DNA of 64,000 nucleotides from assembly GCF_004123905.1 (NCBI RefSeq), contig NZ_MZXW01000035.1, positions 186,001 to 250,000 of the forward strand. The letters are read 5' to 3'. This DNA is from Bradyrhizobium betae. Its GTDB lineage: Bacteria; Pseudomonadota; Alphaproteobacteria; Rhizobiales; Xanthobacteraceae. Below are positions 16,600-23,548 of the stretch, in pieces; positions within the stretch are counted from its first letter, which is position 1, and each line of letters starts with the position of its first letter. The position numbers were made by a program, and so were the translations under genes. The notes beneath the pieces were generated by a model. It did no database searches and was not told the origin of the DNA. It was given only the letters and a program-made list of their open reading frames with translations.

Positions 16600-17197
16600 C
16601 TGCAAAACTCCTTGCTTGGATGACCGCGCCCGGCATCAGCATCGGTTGCCGGTGCCAGGGGCGCTCGTAACACCAGAGGTCGGGCTGGAAGCTCGGGACG
16701 GGGGCAAAGCCGGTCGCTCTCATGATCTCTCGTCCGGCCACGGTTGACGGCTGCGCATAGCAATCGGCGCCGCGAAATCTTAGCTGTCGCAGATGAGCCG
16801 CAGCCTTGCCGAGACCGGCAACGCCGCGCCCGGTCGCCGCGATCGCCCAGATGTAGATGGCAGCAACGTCCTCCTGGGGGGAAGCAAGATAATGCATCTC
16901 GGGCGCCGTGAGGCAGATCTCGTCGAGCAACAGCGCATCGTGGCCGCGCTCGCTCAGAAACAGGAACGCCATGCCGCCGACGAGATGGCCCTGCCGGTTG
17001 AAGGTCAGGATGCTCTGGGGATCGAATGTGAAGTATCTGGCGAGCTCGGCCGCACCGATCTGCACGCCCGGCACCAGCCGCCGCGCCATTTCGGAAAGCG
17101 CCGCAATTTCGGAAAATTGCGCGCAGCGCACGTCGATGTCCGGACTGGGCGGCAGTGCGTCGAAATCATGCCTTGCGGCAAACGAGCCTCTTTCCAT
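16586..17197 (-). CDS. GNAT-like protein (second of two adjacent)
   Basis: 203 residues, probably a diverged GNAT fold: VGGMAFLFLSERGHDALLLD in the middle, AIYIWAIAATGRGVAGLGKA (about 112-131) in the place of the acetyl-CoA loop with an R-G-V-A-G-L-G core, and YAQPSTVAGREIMRATGFAP as the final strand and helix. It is the first gene of the minus-strand cassette and overlaps the next GNAT gene by 14 bases. It is divergent from the LysR gene across 77 bases, the usual layout for a LysR-controlled operon. The Trp/Cys-rich tail is not part of the domain. No substrate can be assigned. Confidence 0.65.
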   Translation of the reverse strand: MERGSFAARHDFDALPPSPDIDVRCAQFSEIAALSEMARRLVPGVQIGAAELARYFTFDPQSILTFNRQGHLVGGMAFLFLSERGHDALLLDEICLTAPEMHYLASPQEDVAAIYIWAIAATGRGVAGLGKAAAHLRQLRFRGADCYAQPSTVAGREIMRATGFAPVPSFQPDLWCYERPWHRQPMLMPGAVIQARSFADARH

Positions 17198-17274
17198 ACC
17201 ACCCTCGCCCCTCTATCGTTCGCGGCTTTCGTACCCCGCTACGAGGATGAGCTTAGCGGCTGGGGATCTGGAGT

Positions 17275-18315
17275 ATGCAGCAGTTATTGCACCGGGGTGC
17301 TGCGATGATGCAGCACCGTGAAGAAGCCCTGGACGCGTCCTGGGACGATTTGAAATTGTTCTTAGCTTGCGCAAAATATAAAAGTTTCCGCAACGCCGCC
17401 GAGGAGCTCGGGCTTACCTCCACCACGTTGATGCGCCGGATCGACCGGCTCGAAGAAAGCATCGGCTGCAAGCTGTTCCTGCGCGACCAGAGCGGGCTCA
17501 CGCTGAGCGATGAAGGCACCGGGATGATCGCCGACGTCGCGCATATGGAGCGTCACGCCTTCAACGTGTTCCGTCGCGCCTCGCGCGCGTCGAACGATAC
17601 GTCAGGCACGGTGCGCGTCGCAGTGACGGAAGGCCCCGGCAATTTCTGGATCCTGCCGCGGCTGATCGATTTCCAGAAAACCTATCGCAAGATCACCGTC
17701 GATCTGCGCTGCGCGATGGAGCAGGCCGACGTCGCACGCCTGGAGTCGGACATCGCGATCCAACTCGAGCCGCCGACCAATCCCGATCTGATCGTCGCCA
17801 AGCTCGGCCGCCTGCACATCTATCCCTTCGTCTCCAAGGAGTACGAGAACCTCTACGGCGTGCCGACGACGCTCGCGGACTTGCCGAACCACCGCATCAT
17901 CAAGCAAAGCGCGCCGCAGGTCGACGATAGCGCCTATGCCCGCGTGCTCGGGCTGAAATCGCTCGAAGGCATCGTCGGGATCAAGACCAACTCCTCGGTC
18001 GGCGTGCTCTATGCGGTGGAGCGCGGCGCCGGCATCGGCTTCCTGCCGACCGTGTCGATCGCGCTCGGCGCGCCGCTGGTTGCCGTCGATCTCGGCGTCA
18101 GCCACCATGCCGATCTCTGGCTTACCTATCACAGCGAGTTTCGCGCCTCCGAGCGCCACAAGATCGTGGTCGACTGGCTGAAGAAGATCTTCGATCCCAA
18201 GACCCATCCCTGCTTCCGCGACGAGTTCATTCATCCGAATGCACTGGTGCCGATGATGACGGCCGCGCGGGAGGGATTCGGATTGACAGGTTATGTCGCG
18301 GCAACACCGACGTGA
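17275..18315 (+). CDS. LysR-family transcriptional regulator, divergent from the GNAT cassette
   Basis: 346 residues. The winged helix-turn-helix is WDDLKLFLACAKYKSFRNAA followed by EELGLTSTTLMRRIDRLEES (about 23-62). The periplasmic-binding-type effector domain spans about 110-310 (GTVRVAVTEGPGNFWILPRL at its start). A C-terminal stretch of about 40 residues exceeds the usual 300-residue length. Three in-frame ATG starts exist (17275, 17305, 17308); none has a clear ribosome site, and the longest is given. The gene is back to back with the two-GNAT operon and is probably its regulator. A palindrome covers the possible start codons, consistent with autoregulation. Confidence 0.88.
   Translation: MQQLLHRGAAMMQHREEALDASWDDLKLFLACAKYKSFRNAAEELGLTSTTLMRRIDRLEESIGCKLFLRDQSGLTLSDEGTGMIADVAHMERHAFNVFRRASRASNDTSGTVRVAVTEGPGNFWILPRLIDFQKTYRKITVDLRCAMEQADVARLESDIAIQLEPPTNPDLIVAKLGRLHIYPFVSKEYENLYGVPTTLADLPNHRIIKQSAPQVDDSAYARVLGLKSLEGIVGIKTNSSVGVLYAVERGAGIGFLPTVSIALGAPLVAVDLGVSHHADLWLTYHSEFRASERHKIVVDWLKKIFDPKTHPCFRDEFIHPNALVPMMTAAREGFGLTGYVAATPT
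17296..17317. promoter_or_regulatory. 8-bp perfect palindrome at the LysR start, possible operator
   Basis: GGTGCTGC (17296-17303) and GCAGCACC (17310-17317) are exact inverted repeats separated by GATGAT. The site covers the second and third in-frame ATG codons of the LysR gene and is 99 bases from the divergent GNAT start. LysR proteins bind dyad sites near their own start, so an operator is plausible, but coding constraint could also explain it. Confidence 0.4.
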
Positions 18316-18333
18316 GCTTGAACGATCGGCGTC

Positions 18334-19524
18334 CTACCACCGATATTCGAAGCCGACCGTGCCCTGGTGCGACGTCAGCTCGTTGCGGAACTTACCGTCG
18401 TAATTGATGTAGAGCCGCGCAGTGTTGGTCAGGCTGAGCGAGGCCGAGGCGCCGGCATCCATGCCGTAGCGGCTCTCGCCGATGCCGGGGACGACGATGC
18501 TCTGGCTCCCCAGGCTGACCTGCACCGATCCCAAATTCTGGTAAAAATTGTCGACGAACTTGCCGTAGGCTGACAGGTCCAGAATCTTCCGGTCGAAGAT
18601 GAAGTAGCGCCCGATCTCCGCGCCGATCATCACGCGCGCGCGTGAGAGTGCCGTGGAGCCGACGTTCAATGGATCGAGCCCTCCCGCCTCCTGGAACGCC
18701 ACGCTGGTGGCGCGCACATATTCGAGCGCGCCCTTCGGCACGACGCGCATCTGATCCTTGGTCCAGTAGTAGCTGATCTCGGTCAGCGCGCCGTCGACGG
18801 CGGCGCGATAGCCCGCGGTGGCAAGGCCAAAGCCGGTATCCCGGCTGGAATGGACCTTGCCGAAACCGTGCACCACCGCGAAGGCCCAGGTCCATGGGCC
18901 CTTGTCGACCGAGCCGTTGAAACCGATCTGGGTCAGGTCGAGCGTCGCCGACTGCAGCGCCAGCGGCACATCGATGTCGGTATGGCTTTGGTCGACGGAG
19001 AAGCCGAGATTGACGCCGGGCGCGACCCGCGCGCCGAAACCGGCGACGCCGCCGAACGTCTTGCGCTTGTCGCCGACGAAGTCGCCCTGCGCATCGGTCC
19101 GCACCGAAATGCCGTAGCCCTCGAACCAGGTCCGGTAGCGCGGATCTTCGGTGCTCACTGAAGCCCCGCCGCCGCCGGGATTGGTCCGGAACGCCCGGTT
19201 GACGCCGCCAGAGGCCTGATTTCCGAGGCGCTCCAGGAAATTCGAGCCGAGATTGAGCGCACTGTTGCCGGCCGACTGGTCATAATTGGTCGAGGTCGGC
19301 GTCGGCACCGGGGTTGGTGACGCCGTCGGCGTTGGCGTTGGCGTCGGCGTCGGCGTCGGTGATGCCGTCGGCGTCGGGGTCGGCGTGGGCGTGGGACTTT
19401 GCGCGAAGCCTGATGTCGCCGACAGCATCACGACCAGCACAAACGCGAGCGCAGCCGCGATCCGGCGGACGCGGTCCAGCCCGATCGTCTGCCTTGTCCC
19501 GGACAGCCGCGAGGCGCAGCGCAT
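18334..19524 (-). CDS. Autotransporter-type outer-membrane beta-barrel with Pro-Thr linker
   Basis: 396 residues. The signal peptide core is IAAALAFVLVVMLSATSGFA, with cleavage after about residue 42. A low-complexity Pro-Thr tract (about 43-79) follows, then a short linker and a barrel of roughly 270 residues (TWFEGYGISVRTDAQGDFVG onward) ending in the aromatic FEYRW expected of outer-membrane barrels. There is no sizeable passenger, so it is closer to a barrel with an exposed PT stalk than a classical autotransporter. ATG at 19524 was chosen because it puts the hydrophobic core at a normal distance; earlier in-frame ATGs add arginine-rich sequence. It is convergent with the LysR gene. Confidence 0.78.
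   Translation of the reverse strand: MRCASRLSGTRQTIGLDRVRRIAAALAFVLVVMLSATSGFAQSPTPTPTPTPTASPTPTPTPTPTPTASPTPVPTPTSTNYDQSAGNSALNLGSNFLERLGNQASGGVNRAFRTNPGGGGASVSTEDPRYRTWFEGYGISVRTDAQGDFVGDKRKTFGGVAGFGARVAPGVNLGFSVDQSHTDIDVPLALQSATLDLTQIGFNGSVDKGPWTWAFAVVHGFGKVHSSRDTGFGLATAGYRAAVDGALTEISYYWTKDQMRVVPKGALEYVRATSVAFQEAGGLDPLNVGSTALSRARVMIGAEIGRYFIFDRKILDLSAYGKFVDNFYQNLGSVQVSLGSQSIVVPGIGESRYGMDAGASASLSLTNTARLYINYDGKFRNELTSHQGTVGFEYRW
19288..19398 (-). repeat. Hexanucleotide-based tract encoding the Pro-Thr stalk
   Basis: On the plus strand the sequence is repeated GGCGTC/GGCGTT hexamers, encoding runs of Pro-Thr interrupted by Ala-Ser-Pro on the minus strand. Two blocks of similar layout suggest internal duplication. 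Hexamer slippage would change stalk length without breaking the frame. Confidence 0.75.
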
Positions 19525-19770
19525 GACGATGAATCCCAAAGCAAAATGGCGGCGCGCAAAAATGCAACACGATCTGCGGCGCATGCGGCGATTTGTGCCG
19601 AACTGCCACGAAGGGTCAACGGCTGGCACACCTTGGCCGAGGCTATTGCCCTCGATTGTGGTTCCGATGCCACAGGTCGCAAATTGCAGGCGATAACACC
19701 CGACCCGGTCTTGAAATCCGCGTGCGGCTTGCTAACGCGCGATTTTCATGTTGCAATATTGAACACAATC

Positions 19771-19795
19771 GGAATTGGCCGCTCGGCTGTGCGTT
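19771..19795 (+). promoter_or_regulatory. Possible EcfG-type promoter upstream of the cold-shock gene
   Basis: GGAAT, a 16-base spacer and CGTT resemble the general-stress sigma EcfG consensus GGAAC-N16/17-CGTT with one mismatch. A transcript would start about 95 bases before the cold-shock start codon, giving a long leader as is usual for csp genes. The rest of the gap (19525-19896) shows no gene. Confidence 0.3.
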
Positions 19796-19896
19796 TCGCG
19801 ACGATGAGACTCGAACAGACTTCCGGAAGCCCGTTTGTGGCGTGGCACGCAAAAAAGCGGCCGCGTCGTTTTTGTATCTAGCGGAGGAGACTGAGG

Positions 19897-20103
19897 ATGC
19901 CGCAAAAGGGCACCGTCAAATGGTTCAACCCCACCAAGGGCTATGGGTTCATCAAGCCGAACGGCAGCGATAAGGACGTGTTCGTCCACATCTCGGCCGT
20001 CGAGCGCGCCGGACTCTCGACCCTTAATGAAAACCAGGTGGTTGAATACGACCTCGTGGAGAACCGCGGCAAAGCATCCGCGGAGAACCTCAAGGTCTCC
20101 TGA
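19897..20103 (+). CDS. cspA: CspA-family cold-shock protein
   Basis: 68-residue single-stranded RNA/DNA-binding chaperone made of one cold-shock domain. RNP1 is KGYGFI (about 16-21) and RNP2 is DVFVHI (about 28-33), with KGTVKWFNPTKGYG at the start. GGAGGAGA precedes the ATG at ideal spacing. A strong terminator follows 37 bases after the stop, so it is monocistronic. Alphaproteobacteria have several csp paralogues; not all respond to cold, and which one this is cannot be told. Confidence 0.95.
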   Translation: MPQKGTVKWFNPTKGYGFIKPNGSDKDVFVHISAVERAGLSTLNENQVVEYDLVENRGKASAENLKVS

Positions 20104-20140
20104 TTTCTCTCAAAGCTACGCGCGAGAGATCGTGACGTTG

Positions 20141-20170
20141 CCCCCGGCTCTGCCGGGGGATTTTGTTTTG
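20141..20170 (+). terminator. Rho-independent terminator after the cold-shock gene
   Basis: CCCCCGGC (20141-20148) and GCCGGGGG (20152-20159) form a perfect 8-bp stem with a TCT loop, followed by ATTTTGTTTT. It lies between the convergent cold-shock gene and purN; the T-rich side suits the plus strand only. Confidence 0.88.
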
Positions 20171-20193
20171 GGACAATGAAACGCGACAGCGCT

Positions 20194-20850
20194 TCAGTGC
20201 ACCACTGGCGCAACCAGAAAATTCTCCGACGCCGAGCTGCCCGCCGTCTTGCAGACCTCGCCCTCGATCCGCACCTTGCCTGTCGCCAGCAGCCGCAGCG
20301 CTTCGGGATAGATGCGGTGCTCGACTTCGAGGATGCGTTCCGACAGCGTATCCCCCGTGTCGTGGTCGCTCACGGGCACTGCGCCCTGCATCACGATCGG
20401 GCCGGCGTCGGTCTCGGGGATCACGAAGTGGACTGTCGCGCCAGACAGCTTTACGCCGGCGCGCAAAGCTTGGCCGTGCGGGTCGAGGCCCGGGAACGAC
20501 GGCAGCAGCGAGGGATGGATGTTGAGCATCCGCCCGTACCAGGCCTTGGTGAATTCCGCCGTGAACAGGCGCATGAAGCCGCCCAGGCAAATCAGCTCGA
20601 TGCCGTGCTCATCGAGGGCTGCTTGCAACACTTTCTCGAAGCCGGCGCGATCCTTGCCGAACGGCTTGCTCTCGATCACCAGCGTGTTCACGCCGCTCGC
20701 TTTGGCCCGTTCGAGCCCGAGCGCATCGGCCTTGTTCGAGATGACGAGCGAGATCTCCGCCGGAAAATCCGCGGCACTGGCGGCCCTGATCAGCGCGGAC
20801 ATGTTGGAGCCGCGACCGGAAATCAGGATGGCGACGCGGCGCTTCATCAC
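20194..20850 (-). CDS. purN: Phosphoribosylglycinamide formyltransferase (GART)
   Basis: Third step of de novo purine synthesis: transfers formyl from 10-formyl-THF to GAR. 218 residues, normal length. Signatures are the N-terminal phosphate-binding VAILISGRGSNMSALI (about 5-20), the catalytic N-x-H in LNIHPSLLPSFPGLDPHGQA (about 104-123), and the ATVHFVIPETDAGPIVMQ segment whose Asp completes the triad (about 135-152). Its ATG overlaps the purM stop by 4 bases, so it is coupled to purM, the enzyme two steps later in the pathway. Confidence 0.96.
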   Translation of the reverse strand: MMKRRVAILISGRGSNMSALIRAASAADFPAEISLVISNKADALGLERAKASGVNTLVIESKPFGKDRAGFEKVLQAALDEHGIELICLGGFMRLFTAEFTKAWYGRMLNIHPSLLPSFPGLDPHGQALRAGVKLSGATVHFVIPETDAGPIVMQGAVPVSDHDTGDTLSERILEVEHRIYPEALRLLATGKVRIEGEVCKTAGSSASENFLVAPVVH

Positions 20851-21920
20851 AGCGCCAGGTCGAGATGGCCGTTATAGACGACGCGGTGCTCGCCGTCGGC
20901 CGGGATCACGGTGCCGAGCTGCGCCACGGTCTCGCCGGCATCGATGAAGACCTGTACAACCTGATCGACCTTGTCAGGCTCGACGATCGCGATCATGCCG
21001 ATGCCGCAGTTGAAGGTCCGCAGCATTTCGAGCTCGGTGATGCCGGCTTGAGCGGCCAGCCATTTGAACACCGGCAGCACCGGCAGGCGGGCCAGATCAA
21101 TGCCAACGCCGAGATGGCTCGGCAGCACGCGCGGAATGTTGTCGGTGAAACCGCCGCCGGTGATGTGGGCAAGCCCCTTCACCGCGCCGGTCTCGCGGAT
21201 CGCGCGCAGGCAGGATTTGACGTAGAGCCGGGTCGGCGTCAGCAGCGCGCCGCCGAGCGTCATCACGGGGGCAAACGGCGCCTGCGCCTCGAAACCGAGG
21301 CCGGATTGCTCGACGATCTTGCGCACCAGCGAGAAGCCGTTGGAGTGCACCCCCGATGAGGCCAGGCCAATCACGGCATCGCCCGCGGCAATGTCCTTGC
21401 GCGGCAACAGCGTGCCCCGCTCCGCAGCGCCCACGGCAAAGCCGCCGAGGTCGTAATCGCCGTCCTTGTAGAGGCCGGGCATTTCGGCGGTCTCGCCGCC
21501 GATCAGGGCGCAGCCGGATTCCCGGCAGCCTTCGGCGACGCCGGCGACGATTGACGCCGTGGCCTCCGGGTCGAGCTTTCCGCAGGCGAAATAGTCCAGG
21601 AAGAACAGCGGCTCGGCGCCCTGCACGACGAGGTCGTTGACGCTCATGGCGACGAGGTCGATGCCGATCCCACCATGCAGGCCGGTCTCGATCGCGATCT
21701 TGACCTTGGTTCCAACGCCGTCGGTGGCGGCGACCAGGACGGGGTCCTTGAAGCCGGCCGCCTTGAGGTCGAACAGGCCGCCGAAGCCGCCGATCTCGGC
21801 GTCAGCGCCGGGGCGCGCGGTGGCGCGAACCATCGGCTTGATCAGGTCGACGAGGCGGTTGCCCGCGTCGATATCGACGCCTGAATCGGCGTAGGTAAGG
21901 CCGTTTTTGCGGTCGGTCAT
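20847..21920 (-). CDS. purM: Phosphoribosylformylglycinamidine cyclo-ligase (AIR synthetase)
   Basis: ATP-dependent ring closure of FGAM to AIR in purine synthesis, a cytosolic homodimer. 357 residues from the ATG at 21920 (MTDRKNGLTYADSGVDIDAG); an earlier in-frame ATG adds an unlikely leader. Signatures are the glycine-rich LVAATDGVGTKVKIA (about 60-74), DLVVQGAEPLFFLDYFA and LIGGETAEMPGLY, with SSGVHSNGFSLVRKI as the ATP-binding loop. It overlaps purN and is divergent from the pgsA-like gene across about 155 bases. Confidence 0.96.
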   Translation of the reverse strand: MTDRKNGLTYADSGVDIDAGNRLVDLIKPMVRATARPGADAEIGGFGGLFDLKAAGFKDPVLVAATDGVGTKVKIAIETGLHGGIGIDLVAMSVNDLVVQGAEPLFFLDYFACGKLDPEATASIVAGVAEGCRESGCALIGGETAEMPGLYKDGDYDLGGFAVGAAERGTLLPRKDIAAGDAVIGLASSGVHSNGFSLVRKIVEQSGLGFEAQAPFAPVMTLGGALLTPTRLYVKSCLRAIRETGAVKGLAHITGGGFTDNIPRVLPSHLGVGIDLARLPVLPVFKWLAAQAGITELEMLRTFNCGIGMIAIVEPDKVDQVVQVFIDAGETVAQLGTVIPADGEHRVVYNGHLDLAL

Positions 21921-22075
21921 GCCCGATTTCCAGTGGGTTTGCGGCTGGTTACGTCGAATTCCGGGGACGCGCAATGGCTCGCATGGCGCCCCGCCCTATA
22001 CTATGTAGATATCAACCGGTTCAGCCTCTCGAAGGGGCGGGATTCGAGGTCAGGCCGGGTGCCGGGAAGCGCCGC

Positions 22076-22618
22076 GTGAGTATTCCGAACATCATTACCC
22101 TGGGCCGCATCCTGCTGGTCCCGATCATCGTCTGGGCCATCGTGTCGAGCCAAATGGAGGTGGCGTTCGCCCTCTTCCTGATCGCCGGCATCAGCGATGC
22201 CGTCGACGGCTTCCTGGCCAAGCGTTTCAACATGACGAGCGAACTCGGCGCGCTGCTCGATCCGCTCGCCGACAAGGCCCTGCTGGTGTCGATCTACCTC
22301 GCGCTCGGCATCTGGGGCGCCATCCCGCGCTGGATCGTGATCCTGGTGGTGTCACGCGACATCATGATCGTCGCCGCGGTGATCGTGTCCTGGCTGTTCG
22401 ACAAGCCGGTCGAGATGAAGCCGTCGAGAGTATCCAAGCTAAACACAGCGGCCCAGGTCGCTTACGCCGCCCTGATGCTGGCCTCTCTTGCCTTCGGCTT
22501 CAAGCCCGCGCCCTATGATATTATCCTGATGAGCCTCGTCACGGTCTTCACGCTCTCCTCCGTGTCGCTCTATCTCGTCGAGTGGCTGCGGCACATGAGC
22601 ACGATCGAAGCCAAGTAG
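22076..22618 (+). CDS. pgsA: CDP-diacylglycerol--glycerol-3-phosphate 3-phosphatidyltransferase (CDP-alcohol phosphatidyltransferase family)
   Basis: Inner-membrane enzyme making phosphatidylglycerol phosphate from CDP-diacylglycerol and glycerol-3-phosphate. About 180 residues with a GTG start at 22076 (SIPNIITLGRILLVPIIVW); GGGAAG lies 8 bases upstream, and the longer reading adds non-membrane, Pro/Arg-rich residues. The family motif D-x2-D-G-x2-A-[KR]-x-F-x6-G-x3-D-x3-D is complete (SDAVDGFLAKRFNMTSELG, then ALLDPLADKALL). About six membrane helices. It is divergent from purM and 26 bases before hdaA. Substrate specificity is inferred; other CDP-alcohol family members share the motif. Confidence 0.85.
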   Translation: MSIPNIITLGRILLVPIIVWAIVSSQMEVAFALFLIAGISDAVDGFLAKRFNMTSELGALLDPLADKALLVSIYLALGIWGAIPRWIVILVVSRDIMIVAAVIVSWLFDKPVEMKPSRVSKLNTAAQVAYAALMLASLAFGFKPAPYDIILMSLVTVFTLSSVSLYLVEWLRHMSTIEAK

Positions 22619-22644
22619 AGGCCAAGTAGCACGGTCGAGGCCAA
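22598..22644 (+). repeat. Short direct duplication at the pgsA stop / hdaA start
   Basis: AGCACGATCGAAGCCAA (22598-22614) recurs 30 bases later as AGCACGGTCGAGGCCAA (22628-22644), 15 of 17 identical, with a partial third copy GAGGCCAAGTAG between. The copies cover the last codons and stop of the pgsA-like gene and the sequence directly before the hdaA ATG. Confidence 0.7.
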
Positions 22645-23418
22645 ATGAGCCGGGACGCTGCCTCGCAAAAGGCCAACTCGCGCTCGATGAAGTCGAATCT
22701 TTCAACCGAGGCCGGCCATCCGGCATGGAGCAAACCAAGCGTGGCAGGCCGCGTTCACCCCCGACAATTGGCGTTCTCGCTTCCGCATGCGGAGAGCCTC
22801 AGCCGGGACAATTTCCTCGAAGGCCCCGCCAACACCGCTGGTCTTGCCCTCATCGACGCCTGGCCGGAATGGCCGCACCGGATCATGTGGCTGGCCGGCC
22901 CCGAAGGCAGCGGCAAGAGCCATCTCGCGGCGATCTGGGCTGAGGACTCCGGTGCCCGCTCGACCACGGCCAATGCGCTCACCGCCGCAGGTGTCCCCGG
23001 CGCGCTCGCCACCGGCGCGCTGGTGGTCGAGGATCTCAAGGCCGGGGATTTTGACGATCGTGCCCTGTTCCACCTGATGAACCTCGCCCGCGAGGACGGC
23101 GCCTACATCCTGTTCACGGGACGCGAGGTGCCGGCTTCGCTGGAGATCGAGCTCCGCGACCTGCGCTCGCGGCTGCGCGCCGTACCTGTCATCTCGCTGC
23201 TGCCGCCTGATGACCAGCTGTTCCGCGGCCTGATCGTCAAATTCTGTGCCGACCGTCAGCTCGCCGTGGATGAGAGCGTGGTCAGCTACCTCACCACCCG
23301 CCTGGAGCGGTCCTCGGCCGCCGCCCGGCAGGCCGTGGAAATGCTCGACAGCGAGGCCCTGCGCCTCGGCCGCCCGGTCACCAGGGTGCTGGCCGCCGAG
23401 CTGCTCCGGGACGCCTGA
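22645..23418 (+). CDS. hdaA: HdaA-type DnaA-homologue (regulatory inactivation of DnaA)
   Basis: AAA+ ATPase related to DnaA domain III that, in alphaproteobacteria, works with the DNA sliding clamp to make DnaA hydrolyse its ATP and so limit replication initiation. 257 residues. The clamp-binding-like N-terminal RQLAFSLPHAESLSRDNFLE is followed by Walker A GPEGSGKSH (about 84-92), a Walker B-like ALVVEDL and the AAA+ lid with ERSSAAARQAVEMLDSEALR (about 225-244). It lacks the DnaA DNA-binding domain IV. ATG at 22645 is given; MKSNLSTEAG 14 codons later is an alternative. It sits between a pgsA-like gene and ppk, typical of Rhizobiales. Confidence 0.85.
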   Translation: MSRDAASQKANSRSMKSNLSTEAGHPAWSKPSVAGRVHPRQLAFSLPHAESLSRDNFLEGPANTAGLALIDAWPEWPHRIMWLAGPEGSGKSHLAAIWAEDSGARSTTANALTAAGVPGALATGALVVEDLKAGDFDDRALFHLMNLAREDGAYILFTGREVPASLEIELRDLRSRLRAVPVISLLPPDDQLFRGLIVKFCADRQLAVDESVVSYLTTRLERSSAAARQAVEMLDSEALRLGRPVTRVLAAELLRDA

Positions 23419-23472
23419 ACTCGGCCCGGCCGGCGCCAAGGCCGCTTGACGAGGCGCGCCAGCGGAACATCA

Positions 23473-23490
23473 ATGTCATCGAAACGTCAT
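23473..23490 (+). promoter_or_regulatory. PHO-box-like site ahead of ppk
   Basis: ATGTCAT-CGAA-ACGTCAT has two near-perfect direct half-sites (TGTCAT and CGTCAT) at the 11-base spacing of PhoB boxes (consensus CTGTCAT-N4-CTGTCAT). It lies 59 bases before the ppk start. Polyphosphate kinase genes are PhoB-controlled in several bacteria. Confidence 0.6.
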
Positions 23491-23548
23491 CGGACTAACA
23501 CATGCTCCCGCCGATTTTGCGCGTAGGACGCAAATTGGGGCGAACTGG

